A program made the position numbers and the translations under genes. Positions 16,972 through 24,900 of a stretch of 64,000 nt of DNA are shown here, one piece after another. Within the stretch, counting starts at the first letter, position 1; each line of letters begins with the position of its first letter. Below the pieces are notes generated by a model that was not told the DNA's origin, ran no database searches, and saw only the letters and a program-made list of their open reading frames with translations. The stretch lies in NCBI GenBank assembly GCA_030550275.1, contig JAUQPR010000007.1:1-64000 (forward strand). The letters are read 5' to 3'. Source of the stretch: Bacteroidota bacterium (lineage in GTDB: Bacteria; Bacteroidota; Ignavibacteria; Kapaibacteriales; HRBIN21).

Positions 16972-17664
16972 ATGACGGTGGAAACGGCGGTCTATCGGCT
17001 TCCCGTCAGCGCCGTCATTGCCGGTGCAACGCCGGAGGAGGATATCTTTGTCACCGAAGCCGCTGTAGAAGCGCTGCGGACACTGCGGCAGGTCAACCAT
17101 TTGCCCGAGCACTACGTCGTGCGCCTGGGGGTGCGGAGCGGACCTCCGGCGCGCCGTGTCCCGTACACGCTCGGCTTCGATGCACAGGTGCGTCCGGAGG
17201 ACTATGAGTTCCCGGTTGCAGACCTGCGCTTCGTGGTGGATGCCCGCAGCATCTTCTACCTGATGGGCGTGACGCTGGACTACACTGAAGGCAGCGCGGG
17301 ACGCGGGTTCCTCTTCAAGGAGCCACGGCGGGAGCGCCCCTCAGAGCACGGTCAGGAGCAGGATCCGCTCCGCGCCCGCATCATCGAGGCGCTCAAGACG
17401 TGCTACGACCCGGAGATACCGGTCAACATCTGGGACCTCGGGCTCATCTACCGCATCGACATTGACGAGCAGCGCAACGTGCACATCCTCATGACGGTCA
17501 CGGCACCGGCCTGCCCGGTTGCCGATCTGCTGCCCCGGCAGGTAGAGGAAGCCGTCCGCCAGGTCCCGGATGTGGGCAATGTAACAGTTGAGTTGACCTT
17601 CGACCCGCCCTGGCATGTGGGGCGGATGTCCGATGCAGCGCGGCTGCAACTGGGATTGCTCTGA
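16972..17664 (+). CDS. Degenerate A-type carrier domain fused to MIP18/SufT domain
   Basis: 230 residues in two domains. Residues 1-120 align along their length with the SufA/IscA protein at 18454 (shared LGFDAQ and SIFYLMGVTLD), but all three cluster-ligand cysteines are gone. GGGCSG is replaced by RSGPPA, the C-terminal CGC by RRERPS, and residues 1-143 contain no cysteine at all. Residues 131-230 are a complete MIP18/DUF59 domain with DPEIP (146-150), the reactive C181 in TAPACP and the terminal DPPW motif. MIP18 proteins (SufT, PaaD, CIA2 families) help Fe-S maturation. E. coli NfuA has the same logic, a cysteine-less A-type domain fused to an active Fe-S module. I infer a SufT-like maturation factor with a targeting or scaffold N-domain. 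It lies 6 bases after sufU. Confidence 0.85.
   Translation: MTVETAVYRLPVSAVIAGATPEEDIFVTEAAVEALRTLRQVNHLPEHYVVRLGVRSGPPARRVPYTLGFDAQVRPEDYEFPVADLRFVVDARSIFYLMGVTLDYTEGSAGRGFLFKEPRRERPSEHGQEQDPLRARIIEALKTCYDPEIPVNIWDLGLIYRIDIDEQRNVHILMTVTAPACPVADLLPRQVEEAVRQVPDVGNVTVELTFDPPWHVGRMSDAARLQLGLL
17245..17281 (+). repeat. 37-base perfect repeat shared with the sufA-like gene, copy 1
   Basis: These 37 bases are identical to 18718-18754. They encode the SIFYLMGVTLD core of the A-type carrier fold in the fusion gene. Perfect identity at third codon positions points to recent duplication or gene conversion. Confidence 0.9.
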
Positions 17665-17690
17665 GAGGTCGGACAAACGTCGGTCGGTGG

Positions 17691-18032
17691 ATGTCGGACT
17701 CCCCAACGCCAATGGATTCGACGCAGCCCACGCAAGAGGTGGGGCAGCGGCTCGGACAGGTGATGGTGACCGTGCGGCTCTACGGCGAGGAGCACAGCTT
17801 TACGATGAGTCCGGAGCAGCATCTGCTCTACGCTGCAATCGAGGCGGGGCTGGATGCACCGCATTCGTGCCTGAGCGGCTACTGCGCAACGTGCCGTGCC
17901 AAACTGCTGCAGGGGCAAGTGCGCATGGAGCTCAACGATGCCCTCACACCGGAGGAGGTGGAGCAGGGCTATATCTTGACGTGCCAATCGGTGCCCTTGA
18001 GCGAGCGGATCGTGATTGACTACGACCAGTGA
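17691..18032 (+). CDS. Plant-type 2Fe-2S ferredoxin
   Basis: 113 residues. The ligand pattern C60-x4-C65-x2-C68-x29-C98 is that of plant-type [2Fe-2S] ferredoxins. An extension of about 22 residues rich in Ser, Pro, Thr and Gln precedes the beta-grasp fold. Ferredoxins in suf/isc operons supply electrons for cluster assembly or reductive release of sulfur. The position between the MIP18 fusion and the Rrf2 regulator supports that role here. Its stop codon overlaps the next start as TGATG. A second in-frame ATG at residue 8 could be the start. Confidence 0.9.
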   Translation: MSDSPTPMDSTQPTQEVGQRLGQVMVTVRLYGEEHSFTMSPEQHLLYAAIEAGLDAPHSCLSGYCATCRAKLLQGQVRMELNDALTPEEVEQGYILTCQSVPLSERIVIDYDQ

Positions 18033-18457
18033 TGCTGCGGATCTCCAAGCGCGTGGAGTATGCTCTGCTGGCGTTGCGCCATTTGGCGCAGCAGCCGGGG
18101 GTTGTCTCCGCGCGCGAGATCGCCCAGGCGTACAACCTCTCGGCGGAGCTGCTGGGCAAGGTGCTGCAGTCCCTTGCGCGCGCGGGGTTGCTCTATGCCC
18201 AGCACGGAGTGCAGGGTGGCTATGCCCTGCTGCAGCACCCGAAGATGATAACTTTGCGTGCCGTGGTCGAAGCGGTTGAGCCCGGCTGGCGGGGATTGGT
18301 AGACTGCAGCGCACCGGATGAGTTGTGTTACGTCTACGAGCGCTGCACCATTCGCCAGCCGCTGGCGCTGCTGGAGCGTCGGCTCCAGGAGTTGCTCGAC
18401 TCGATGACCATTGCAGAGCTGCTTGAGGTCCCATCATCGGAAGCTATGCAGCAATGA
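18032..18457 (+). CDS. Rrf2-family regulator, IscR/SufR-like with three cysteines
   Basis: 141 residues. An N-terminal winged helix (MLRISKRVEYALLAL; YNLSAELLGKVLQSL recognition region; QGGYAL wing) is followed by a dimerisation helix. C92, C99 and C105 closely match the IscR cluster ligands C92, C98 and C104, so it can be expected to bind a [2Fe-2S] cluster and sense cell Fe-S status. Its place inside the operon suggests autoregulation of the suf genes. The ATG at 18032 shares bases with the ferredoxin stop. The 3' end overlaps the sufA-like gene by 4 bases (ATGA). Confidence 0.93.
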   Translation: MLRISKRVEYALLALRHLAQQPGVVSAREIAQAYNLSAELLGKVLQSLARAGLLYAQHGVQGGYALLQHPKMITLRAVVEAVEPGWRGLVDCSAPDELCYVYERCTIRQPLALLERRLQELLDSMTIAELLEVPSSEAMQQ

Positions 18458-18843
18458 TCGAGACGACCAAGGACGTGCGGATTCCCATTGCCATCGAAGG
18501 TGCCGGCGAAGAGGATGCCATCACCATCACTGCGCGGGCGATGGAGGAGCTGCGCCGGATTCGCCAGCAGCAGAACATCCCTGCCGAATACGGCTTGCGT
18601 ATGGGGATTCGGGGTGGTGGCTGCTCCGGCTTCTCCTACGTGCTGGGGTTCGATGCCCAGCCCCGAGCCGATGATTACGTGCTCTCGGCAGAGGATATCC
18701 CCGTCTTCATTGACCGGCGCAGCATCTTCTACCTGATGGGCGTGACGCTGGACTTTGCCGATGGATTGCTGCAACGCGGCTTTACCTTCCGCAATCCCAA
18801 TGCAACGCGCACCTGTGGCTGCGGTCACTCCTTTGCTGTCTGA
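18454..18843 (+). CDS. A-type Fe-S carrier (SufA/IscA family)
   Basis: 129 residues. A-type carriers take finished clusters from the scaffold to apoproteins. All three ligand cysteines are present: C57 in GGGCSG and C121/C123 in TCGCGHSF. It is the canonical counterpart of the cysteine-less domain at 16972, with which it shares a 37-base identical stretch and the LGFDAQ and MGVTLD segments. It is the last gene of the coupled suf run. SOD begins 36 bases downstream. SufA, ErpA and IscA cannot be separated here by sequence, so no symbol is given. Confidence 0.94.
   Translation: MIETTKDVRIPIAIEGAGEEDAITITARAMEELRRIRQQQNIPAEYGLRMGIRGGGCSGFSYVLGFDAQPRADDYVLSAEDIPVFIDRRSIFYLMGVTLDFADGLLQRGFTFRNPNATRTCGCGHSFAV
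18718..18754 (+). repeat. 37-base perfect repeat shared with the carrier/MIP18 fusion, copy 2
   Basis: Identical to 17245-17281. It lies in the canonical A-type carrier gene, same codon frame, 1473 bases (491 codons) downstream of copy 1. Confidence 0.9.
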
Positions 18844-18879
18844 GCTGGTGGAGTATGTCACACAGAGGGTCCTGCTGCG

Positions 18880-19506
18880 ATGCCGTACGAGTGGAAGTTC
18901 AACCCGCGCCCCTACAGCGATGAGGAAGCGCGCGAGCTCTTGCGGGAGGTGATCTCGCCCGAGACCGCTGACTGGCACTACAACACACACCACAAGGGCT
19001 ATGTGACAGCGCTCAATCGAATCGAGGCGGAGCTGGAGACCGCAGACCGCTCCGCTGCGAACGGCAACTGGTCCCATATCGGCGAGCTCAAGCGACGCTT
19101 CACCTGGAACCACGCCGGAGCACTGCTCCACGATATCTACTGGGAAGTGCTCGGCGGGGATGGGGACCCGCAGAAGGGACCGGAGGTGGTAGCAGCCATC
19201 GAGCGCGAGTTCGGCAGCCTGGATGCCTGGAAGGCGGACTTCAAAGCCACAGCACTGGCGGCGAAGCTCTCCGGATGGGCACTCCTGGTCTATGACCAGC
19301 TCTACAGCGGACGGCTGCTCAATGTGCTCGTGGATGAGCACCACTACGGAGCCATCTGGGGCGGCATCCCGCTCATCGCCTGCGACGTCTTCGAGCACGC
19401 CTACTACCACAAGGATGGTCCGGCGCGGGCACGGTACGTGGACAACTTCCTGGCACATCTGCACTGGGGGCGTATCAACGAGCGCTACAAACGCTACGTG
19501 CGCTGA
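18880..19506 (+). CDS. Superoxide dismutase, Fe/Mn family
   Basis: 208 residues. It converts superoxide to H2O2 and O2. Metal ligands can be assigned: H33 (DWHYNTHH), H84 (LLHDIYW), D169 and H173 (ACDVFEHAYY). The usual DVWEHAYY tryptophan is phenylalanine here. The second-sphere residue that is often glutamine appears to be a histidine (VDEHH, around 154-155), as in some Fe-dependent SODs, so the metal preference is uncertain. No signal peptide is present, so it is cytosolic. It follows the suf block by 36 bases, a sensible pairing because superoxide destroys Fe-S clusters. No separate promoter box is seen. Confidence 0.93.
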   Translation: MPYEWKFNPRPYSDEEARELLREVISPETADWHYNTHHKGYVTALNRIEAELETADRSAANGNWSHIGELKRRFTWNHAGALLHDIYWEVLGGDGDPQKGPEVVAAIEREFGSLDAWKADFKATALAAKLSGWALLVYDQLYSGRLLNVLVDEHHYGAIWGGIPLIACDVFEHAYYHKDGPARARYVDNFLAHLHWGRINERYKRYVR

Positions 19507-19544
19507 GAGGCGCTCCCGGGGCTGACCCGGCTCACAGCACGGCG

Positions 19545-20291
19545 ATGCACGGTGAGAACGTGACCATCCTGGTCGTAGACGACGAGCCCGACGTCACGGA
19601 GTTGCTCGCCTACACCTTCCGTCAACAGGGTTGGCGGGTGGTGACCGCTCATTCCGGAGAGGAGGCTCTGCGCCAACTCAAGCAGTGCAGCGTGGACGTT
19701 GCCGTGCTCGATATCACCATGCCGGGCATGGATGGATTCGAGCTCTATCGGCAGATGCGCCGCCTCCCAGAGTGCGAGCACACGGCGGTGCTGTTTCTAA
19801 CCGCCCGCTCCGATGAGATTGACCAAATTGTAGGCTTGGAGCTGGGTGCCGATGACTACGTGGTCAAACCCGTCAGCCCACGGGTGCTGGTCGCGCGGGT
19901 GAGCAGCTTGCTGCGCCGGGTGCGCTCGGTGCGCACGGAGACCATCGTTGCGCCTGAGGTGCTCCGCGTTGGGGATATGGAGCTTCGGCGTGCCAACTAC
20001 AGCGCCCGGATTGGCGGGCGCGAGCTCTTCTTTGCCAAGAAGGAGTTCGAGCTGCTGGCGCTGCTGGCGGCAAATCCCGGGCGGGTCTTCACCCGTGAGG
20101 AACTGCTCCGGCTGCTGTGGGGCGAGATGCAAGTGGTTACCCCCCGCACCGTGGATGTCCACGTAGCTAAGATTCGTGCCAAGCTGCGGGACCGTGCCCA
20201 TCTCATCGAGACGGTCAAAGGCGTGGGCTATCGGTTCCGCACCTTTGCCTCTTCTACGCCTGCGACAACGAGCCTGAGCCCGAATGGATGA
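19545..20291 (+). CDS. OmpR/PhoB-family response regulator
   Basis: 248 residues. Receiver domain with acidic pocket (VVDDEPD), phosphoacceptor D56 (VLDITMPG), switch threonine (LFLTARS) and K108 (DDYVVKPV), then a winged-helix DNA-binding domain (about 135-235: KKEFELLALLAANPGRVFTR, KGVGYRFR). No histidine kinase is next to it, so its sensor is elsewhere. It is translationally coupled to the following kinase-like gene, overlapping it by 8 bases. It lies 38 bases after SOD. Confidence 0.94.
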   Translation: MHGENVTILVVDDEPDVTELLAYTFRQQGWRVVTAHSGEEALRQLKQCSVDVAVLDITMPGMDGFELYRQMRRLPECEHTAVLFLTARSDEIDQIVGLELGADDYVVKPVSPRVLVARVSSLLRRVRSVRTETIVAPEVLRVGDMELRRANYSARIGGRELFFAKKEFELLALLAANPGRVFTREELLRLLWGEMQVVTPRTVDVHVAKIRAKLRDRAHLIETVKGVGYRFRTFASSTPATTSLSPNG

Positions 20292-21891
20292 GCCTCGGTA
20301 CACGCCGGAGGAGCTGCTCCGGTTGCTGTGCACGCCCGAGACGTACCCGCATCGCCCGTCGCAGGTGCGCTTGGTCCAGACCCATACCTCCTACGTTGCG
20401 CTGGTCCCGCCGTGGGTGTACAAGGTCAAAAAGCCGGTGAATTTCGGCTTCCTGGACTACTCCACGCTGGAGCGGCGCCGCTACTTCCTGCAGCGCGAAT
20501 ACGAACTCAACCGCGCTTTGGCACCGGGGATCTACCGGCGAATCCTCCCAATCGTGCGAACACGCACGGGAGAGCTCCGGCTGGGCGGACGCGGCACAGT
20601 GGTCGAATATGCCTTGCAGATGCGCTATATCCCACAGGAGTGGGTGCTGCGGCACCGGCTCCAGCAGGGGAACGTGCGTGCATCGGAGCTGCGGCGCGTA
20701 CTTCGGTGGCTTGTGCAGCGCCTTCACCGGGGACAGGAGCCTCCGCCGGAGCTGCGGCAGTGGGGATTGCCAGAGCGGCTGCGGATCAGCACGGATGAGA
20801 ACTTCGAGCAGACTCGCCCCTTCGTGGGGATGACACTCAGCGCGCTTGCCTACGAGCAGATCCAGGCGTACGTGGAAGCCTTCTACCAGCAAGCAGACAC
20901 GCTCCTGCGCCGGCGCGCCGAAGAGGGATGGGTGCGCGCCTGCCATGGGGACTTGCATTCGGAGCACATTGCCTACCACGGGCGCCGAGTCCTGGTCTAC
21001 GACTGCATCGAGTTCAACGAGCGCTTCCGCTACATTGACGTTGCCAACGAGATCGCCTTCCTGGCGATGGACCTGGAGTACTACGGGCGGGTGGACTTGG
21101 CGCGGGTCGCGGTGCAGACCTTTGCGCAGGAGCTCGGCGATCGGGAGCTGTGGAGGCTGCTGGACTTCTACAAGTGCTACCGCGCTTACGTCCGAGGCAA
21201 GGTGGAGAGCATGCGCGGCACGGCTGCGGAGGTTGCGGAAGCGGAGCGTCAGGAGGCGCTGCAGCGGGCGCGCCGCTACTTCCAACTGGCACTGCGCTAT
21301 GCGGTCCTGGGGTCTGTGCCGACGGTGGTGGTCGTCATGGGCGGCATCGGCGTGGGCAAGAGCACTGTGGCGCGGCACCTGGCACAGGAGCTGGGGATAG
21401 CGGTGTTGAGCTCCGACCCCATGCGGAAGTGCTTGGCAGGGCTCTCCCCGTACGAGCCCAGCCCAGAATGGATGCGCCCGCTGCTGTATGCGCCGGCGGT
21501 CACGCAGCGGACGTACCGGACGCTGTGGGAGAGCGCCCTGGCAGCGCTCCCACGCGATGGAGCTGCCATTGTGGACGCCACCTTCGCCCGGCGCCAGCTT
21601 CGGGAGCTGTTCGTTCGGCTATCGCAGCGGCAGCCAGTACGGCTACTCTTCGTCGAGCTGAGCGCACCGTACGAGGTGCTTCGGCGGCGGGTGCTCCTGC
21701 GGCAGCCTGGGGATTCGGATGCGGGGATTCGGGAGTTCGAGCGCCTCTTCCCCCGCTACGAGCCCCCGCACGAACTCCCGGCGGAGATGCTGCTGCGCTG
21801 CGATGCCACCGCCGCCCCGCAGGAGGTCTGCCGAGAACTTGTGCAACGGCTCAGAGAGCGAACGTTGGCGCAGCTCTTCGCCGCTGAGTAG
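20284..21891 (+). CDS. Two-domain kinase: aminoglycoside phosphotransferase-like plus AAA/P-loop kinase
   Basis: 535 residues. Residues 30-330 have an APH/choline-kinase-like fold with the catalytic loop HGDLHSEH (221-228) and the metal-binding DCIEF (240-244). Residues 345-535 are a P-loop kinase domain with Walker A GGIGVGKST (353-361). The same pairing (COG2187-like plus COG0645-like) occurs in many bacteria and its substrate is not known. Real aminoglycoside resistance is unlikely given the fusion and context. The ATG at 20284 overlaps the response regulator gene by 8 bases, so the two are made together. Confidence 0.85.
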   Translation: MDEPRYTPEELLRLLCTPETYPHRPSQVRLVQTHTSYVALVPPWVYKVKKPVNFGFLDYSTLERRRYFLQREYELNRALAPGIYRRILPIVRTRTGELRLGGRGTVVEYALQMRYIPQEWVLRHRLQQGNVRASELRRVLRWLVQRLHRGQEPPPELRQWGLPERLRISTDENFEQTRPFVGMTLSALAYEQIQAYVEAFYQQADTLLRRRAEEGWVRACHGDLHSEHIAYHGRRVLVYDCIEFNERFRYIDVANEIAFLAMDLEYYGRVDLARVAVQTFAQELGDRELWRLLDFYKCYRAYVRGKVESMRGTAAEVAEAERQEALQRARRYFQLALRYAVLGSVPTVVVVMGGIGVGKSTVARHLAQELGIAVLSSDPMRKCLAGLSPYEPSPEWMRPLLYAPAVTQRTYRTLWESALAALPRDGAAIVDATFARRQLRELFVRLSQRQPVRLLFVELSAPYEVLRRRVLLRQPGDSDAGIREFERLFPRYEPPHELPAEMLLRCDATAAPQEVCRELVQRLRERTLAQLFAAE

Positions 21892-21918
21892 TTGGCGGTG
21901 TGTTTGCCACCGTTGTTG

Positions 21919-21925
21919 TATTTTG
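21919..21925 (+). promoter_or_regulatory. Possible -7 box (TATTTTG, one base short) for the giant secreted protein gene
   Basis: TATTTTG lies 23 bases before the ATG at 21949 in an AT-rich patch of the 57-base gap. One base short of TAnnTTTG, so reported as weak. Confidence 0.35.
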
Positions 21926-21948
21926 CTGCAAATAGCCAAAACAGAGCC

Positions 21949-24900
21949 ATGGTGCGCCGAGTCGTCATCGGAGTGCTCCTGTGTGGCAGCGTTGCGTGGG
22001 CGCAGTACTGGCAGCGGGTCTCCTTGCCGGGGCAGTACGACTCCAACTACTGGCTGGACGTCTTCTTCCTGCCCTCCAATCCGCAGTACGGCTGGATTTG
22101 CGGCTTCAATGGTATGGTGGTGCGCACCACCGATGGAGGGCGCACATGGCAAGGCACGCAGATTCCCAACGCGTACCAACTGGAGAGCATCCACTTCGTC
22201 ACGCCCCAGGTGGGCTACACCTCAGGGCCGGAGGGCATCTGGCGCAGCACCGATGGTGGAGCGACGTGGGTGCAGGTGACGCCCCAGGATACGCAGCAAC
22301 GCGCCTTCTGGGGCACGTACTTTCTGAGCCCAACGGTGGGGGTGGTGATCGGCGGCGGATGCGGCGGCTCAACACAGCGGTTCTACCGCACCACTGACGG
22401 GGGAGCCACGTGGTCGGTCTTTATAGGTTCGGAGCCGAACAGCGGCTTGACCGATGCGATTCTGTACCCGGACGGCAGCGGGATAGCCGTCAGCAGCGGG
22501 CGGCTGTGGCGCACCAGCGATAGTGGGCAGACCTGGGAGGTGTTCGCCACCACGGGCTCAGCCGTCTGGCAGGAGGAGCTGACGCATGTGGGGCAATCCT
22601 ACCTGCTGCCCTTTGCCGGCACAAGCTGTAGCGGGCAGGGCAATGCTGGCGGAATGCGCTTCTCCACCGATGGTGGCGCAAGCTGGCGCGAGTACAGCAC
22701 CGGGCAACCAATGTTCGGGGCATTCCTCCTGACGCCGACCAGAGGCTGGGCGTGCGGCTACAACGGCTCGGTCTACTACACCGCCGATGGGGGGCAGACA
22801 TGGCAGCTCCGCAACTGCGGCATTGACCCCACGAAGCATTTGGACGACATCTGGTTCATCAACGACACGCTCGGGTGGGTCGTCGGGCAAGGGGTCTGGC
22901 GCCTTGCCCCACCGGAGCGGCGCTTTGAGACCGACACGTTGTTCTTCCCGACGGTGTGCATCCCCGGCAATGCAGAGCTGACCGTGCGCCTGGAGAACCG
23001 CTCCTTCAATCCGGTGTCGGTGGAGCTGCGAATCGAAGGCACGGATTCAGCGGCGTTCCAGCTCCGGGGGATTCCACCGGCGGCGGTGCTGCAGAGCTGC
23101 TCTTGGACGGCAATTGTGGTGCGGTTTGCGCCATCGCGGGCGGGGAGCTTCACTGCGGTGCTCGTGGCGCGCTTCCCCGATGGCATGGTGCGGCAAGTCG
23201 TGCTGCGGGGCAATGCGCGGGAAGCCGATGGCTTCCCTCTGCGTGATACGTTGGTAGTGGCACCGGCACGCTGCGGAGTGGAGACCCGTGCAACGCTGCC
23301 ATGGCGCGTGCGCCGCGATAGCGTGGCGATCGTGCAGATTGACTGGGTCGGAGGCAGCGGGGGAATCCGGCATGAGGCGCAGCTTCCCTTCCCCATCCCC
23401 GTCGCGGGTGCGGAGCTGCCCTTCGTGGTGGTCCCCACCGATACGGGCTGGATGGAAGCCCGCTTCCGAATCCGCTTGCAGCCCTGTGCACGCGAGACCG
23501 TCATCGTTGTCCGAGTGTACGGCGTCTCGCCGATTCTGAATGCCCCGCCGCAGCGGATCTACGCACTGCAGTGCCGATTGGAGCAGGTGGACTCGATTCC
23601 GGTTGTCAACACCGGCAACGACACCCTGCACATCGCGCGGTATTGGCTGGAGCAGGCGCCGCCTGGAGCTGTTGAAGTCCTGGGCTGGGCAAGCGGGGCA
23701 GCAACTCCGCGGGATTTACCACCGGGGCGTGCCGATACGCTGCTGGTGTGGGTCCGTCCCCTGCAGGAAGGAGCGTTCCGCGCTGTGCTGTGGCTGGAGA
23801 ACAACGATTCCACCAGCGCGCGCGGACGCAGGAATCCCTTCGCTATTGAGCTTGTCGGGGAAGCCCGTCGGACCCTGGTCACGGCGCAGCAGGTGAGCTA
23901 CGACTTCGGGCGTGTCTGTGTGGGCACGGAGCAGAGCGTCCGGATCCGATTGCACAATGCGGGGACACTCACGGCGCTGTTGAGTCAGCCGCGGGTTGCT
24001 CCGCCATTTGCTGCGGAGGTGGAGGACCTGCGCAATCCTCCAGTTCTGCTCGGTGGGGACACCGTTGGGCTCCGCATCCGCTTTGCCCCAAGCTGGGAGG
24101 GCGTGTTTGCGGATACGGTTGTGCTGGTTGTGCTGCCGTGCGGCGAGCGGGTTGCCATCGCCGTTCGGGGTGAAGGGGTGCGAGCAGCGTTGCGCTTTGA
24201 GCCAGCAGCGTTCCAGGCGAGCTCGGTGGTCGGCAAGCTGGATACCGCTGAGGGGCTACTGCGCAACGTCGGTTCGGCGCGCATCCGCATTGCAGGGTAT
24301 CGGTGGAATCCGCCCTTGCCCAGTTGGGTCAAGCTGCTCGAACCGGTGCCGGGGACGTGGCTGGAGGTGGGAGCAGCGCTGCCGCTGCGGCTGGAGCTGC
24401 GTCCGGATGTGGAGGAGACCTACCGGGGGACGCTATGCGTGCGTGCCGATGCGGAGTGTGCAGCGGAGTTCTGCGTTCCCGTGGAGTTGCGCAGCCGGCG
24501 AGTTGCGCTGGCGGTGGAGCCGGCGCGGCTGCATGTCCTGCAGTACTGTACGCCGGTAGCTCAGCGGGTTAGTCTGCGCTTCCGCAACGAAGGGCAGGAG
24601 TCGCAGGAGGTGCGGCTGTGGATTGAACCGCCGCTGCCGGAGTTCCAGCTTGTGGCGCCCGCTGATGGACGCCTGCAGCTATCCTCGGGTGAGACAGCTC
24701 TGGTCGAGCTCCAGGTTGGGCTTGACCGAGAGGGCTTGGTGCAAGCGGAGCTGGTCGTGGAGACGGTGGCACCGGCGGTGGAGCGCTTCTCCATCCCGCT
24801 GCAGGTGGAGCATTACCGTTCGGTGCTGCAGGCGGATTCTGCGGTGGAGTTCGGCGAGGTCGAGGTCTGCCGTGAGCCGGTGCGGCTTGGGGTTGTGGTG

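Noticed and set aside
20284-21891. Antibiotic (aminoglycoside) resistance gene
   Set aside because: The APH-like domain is fused to a P-loop kinase and sits in a housekeeping context. The known two-domain family has no demonstrated resistance role.
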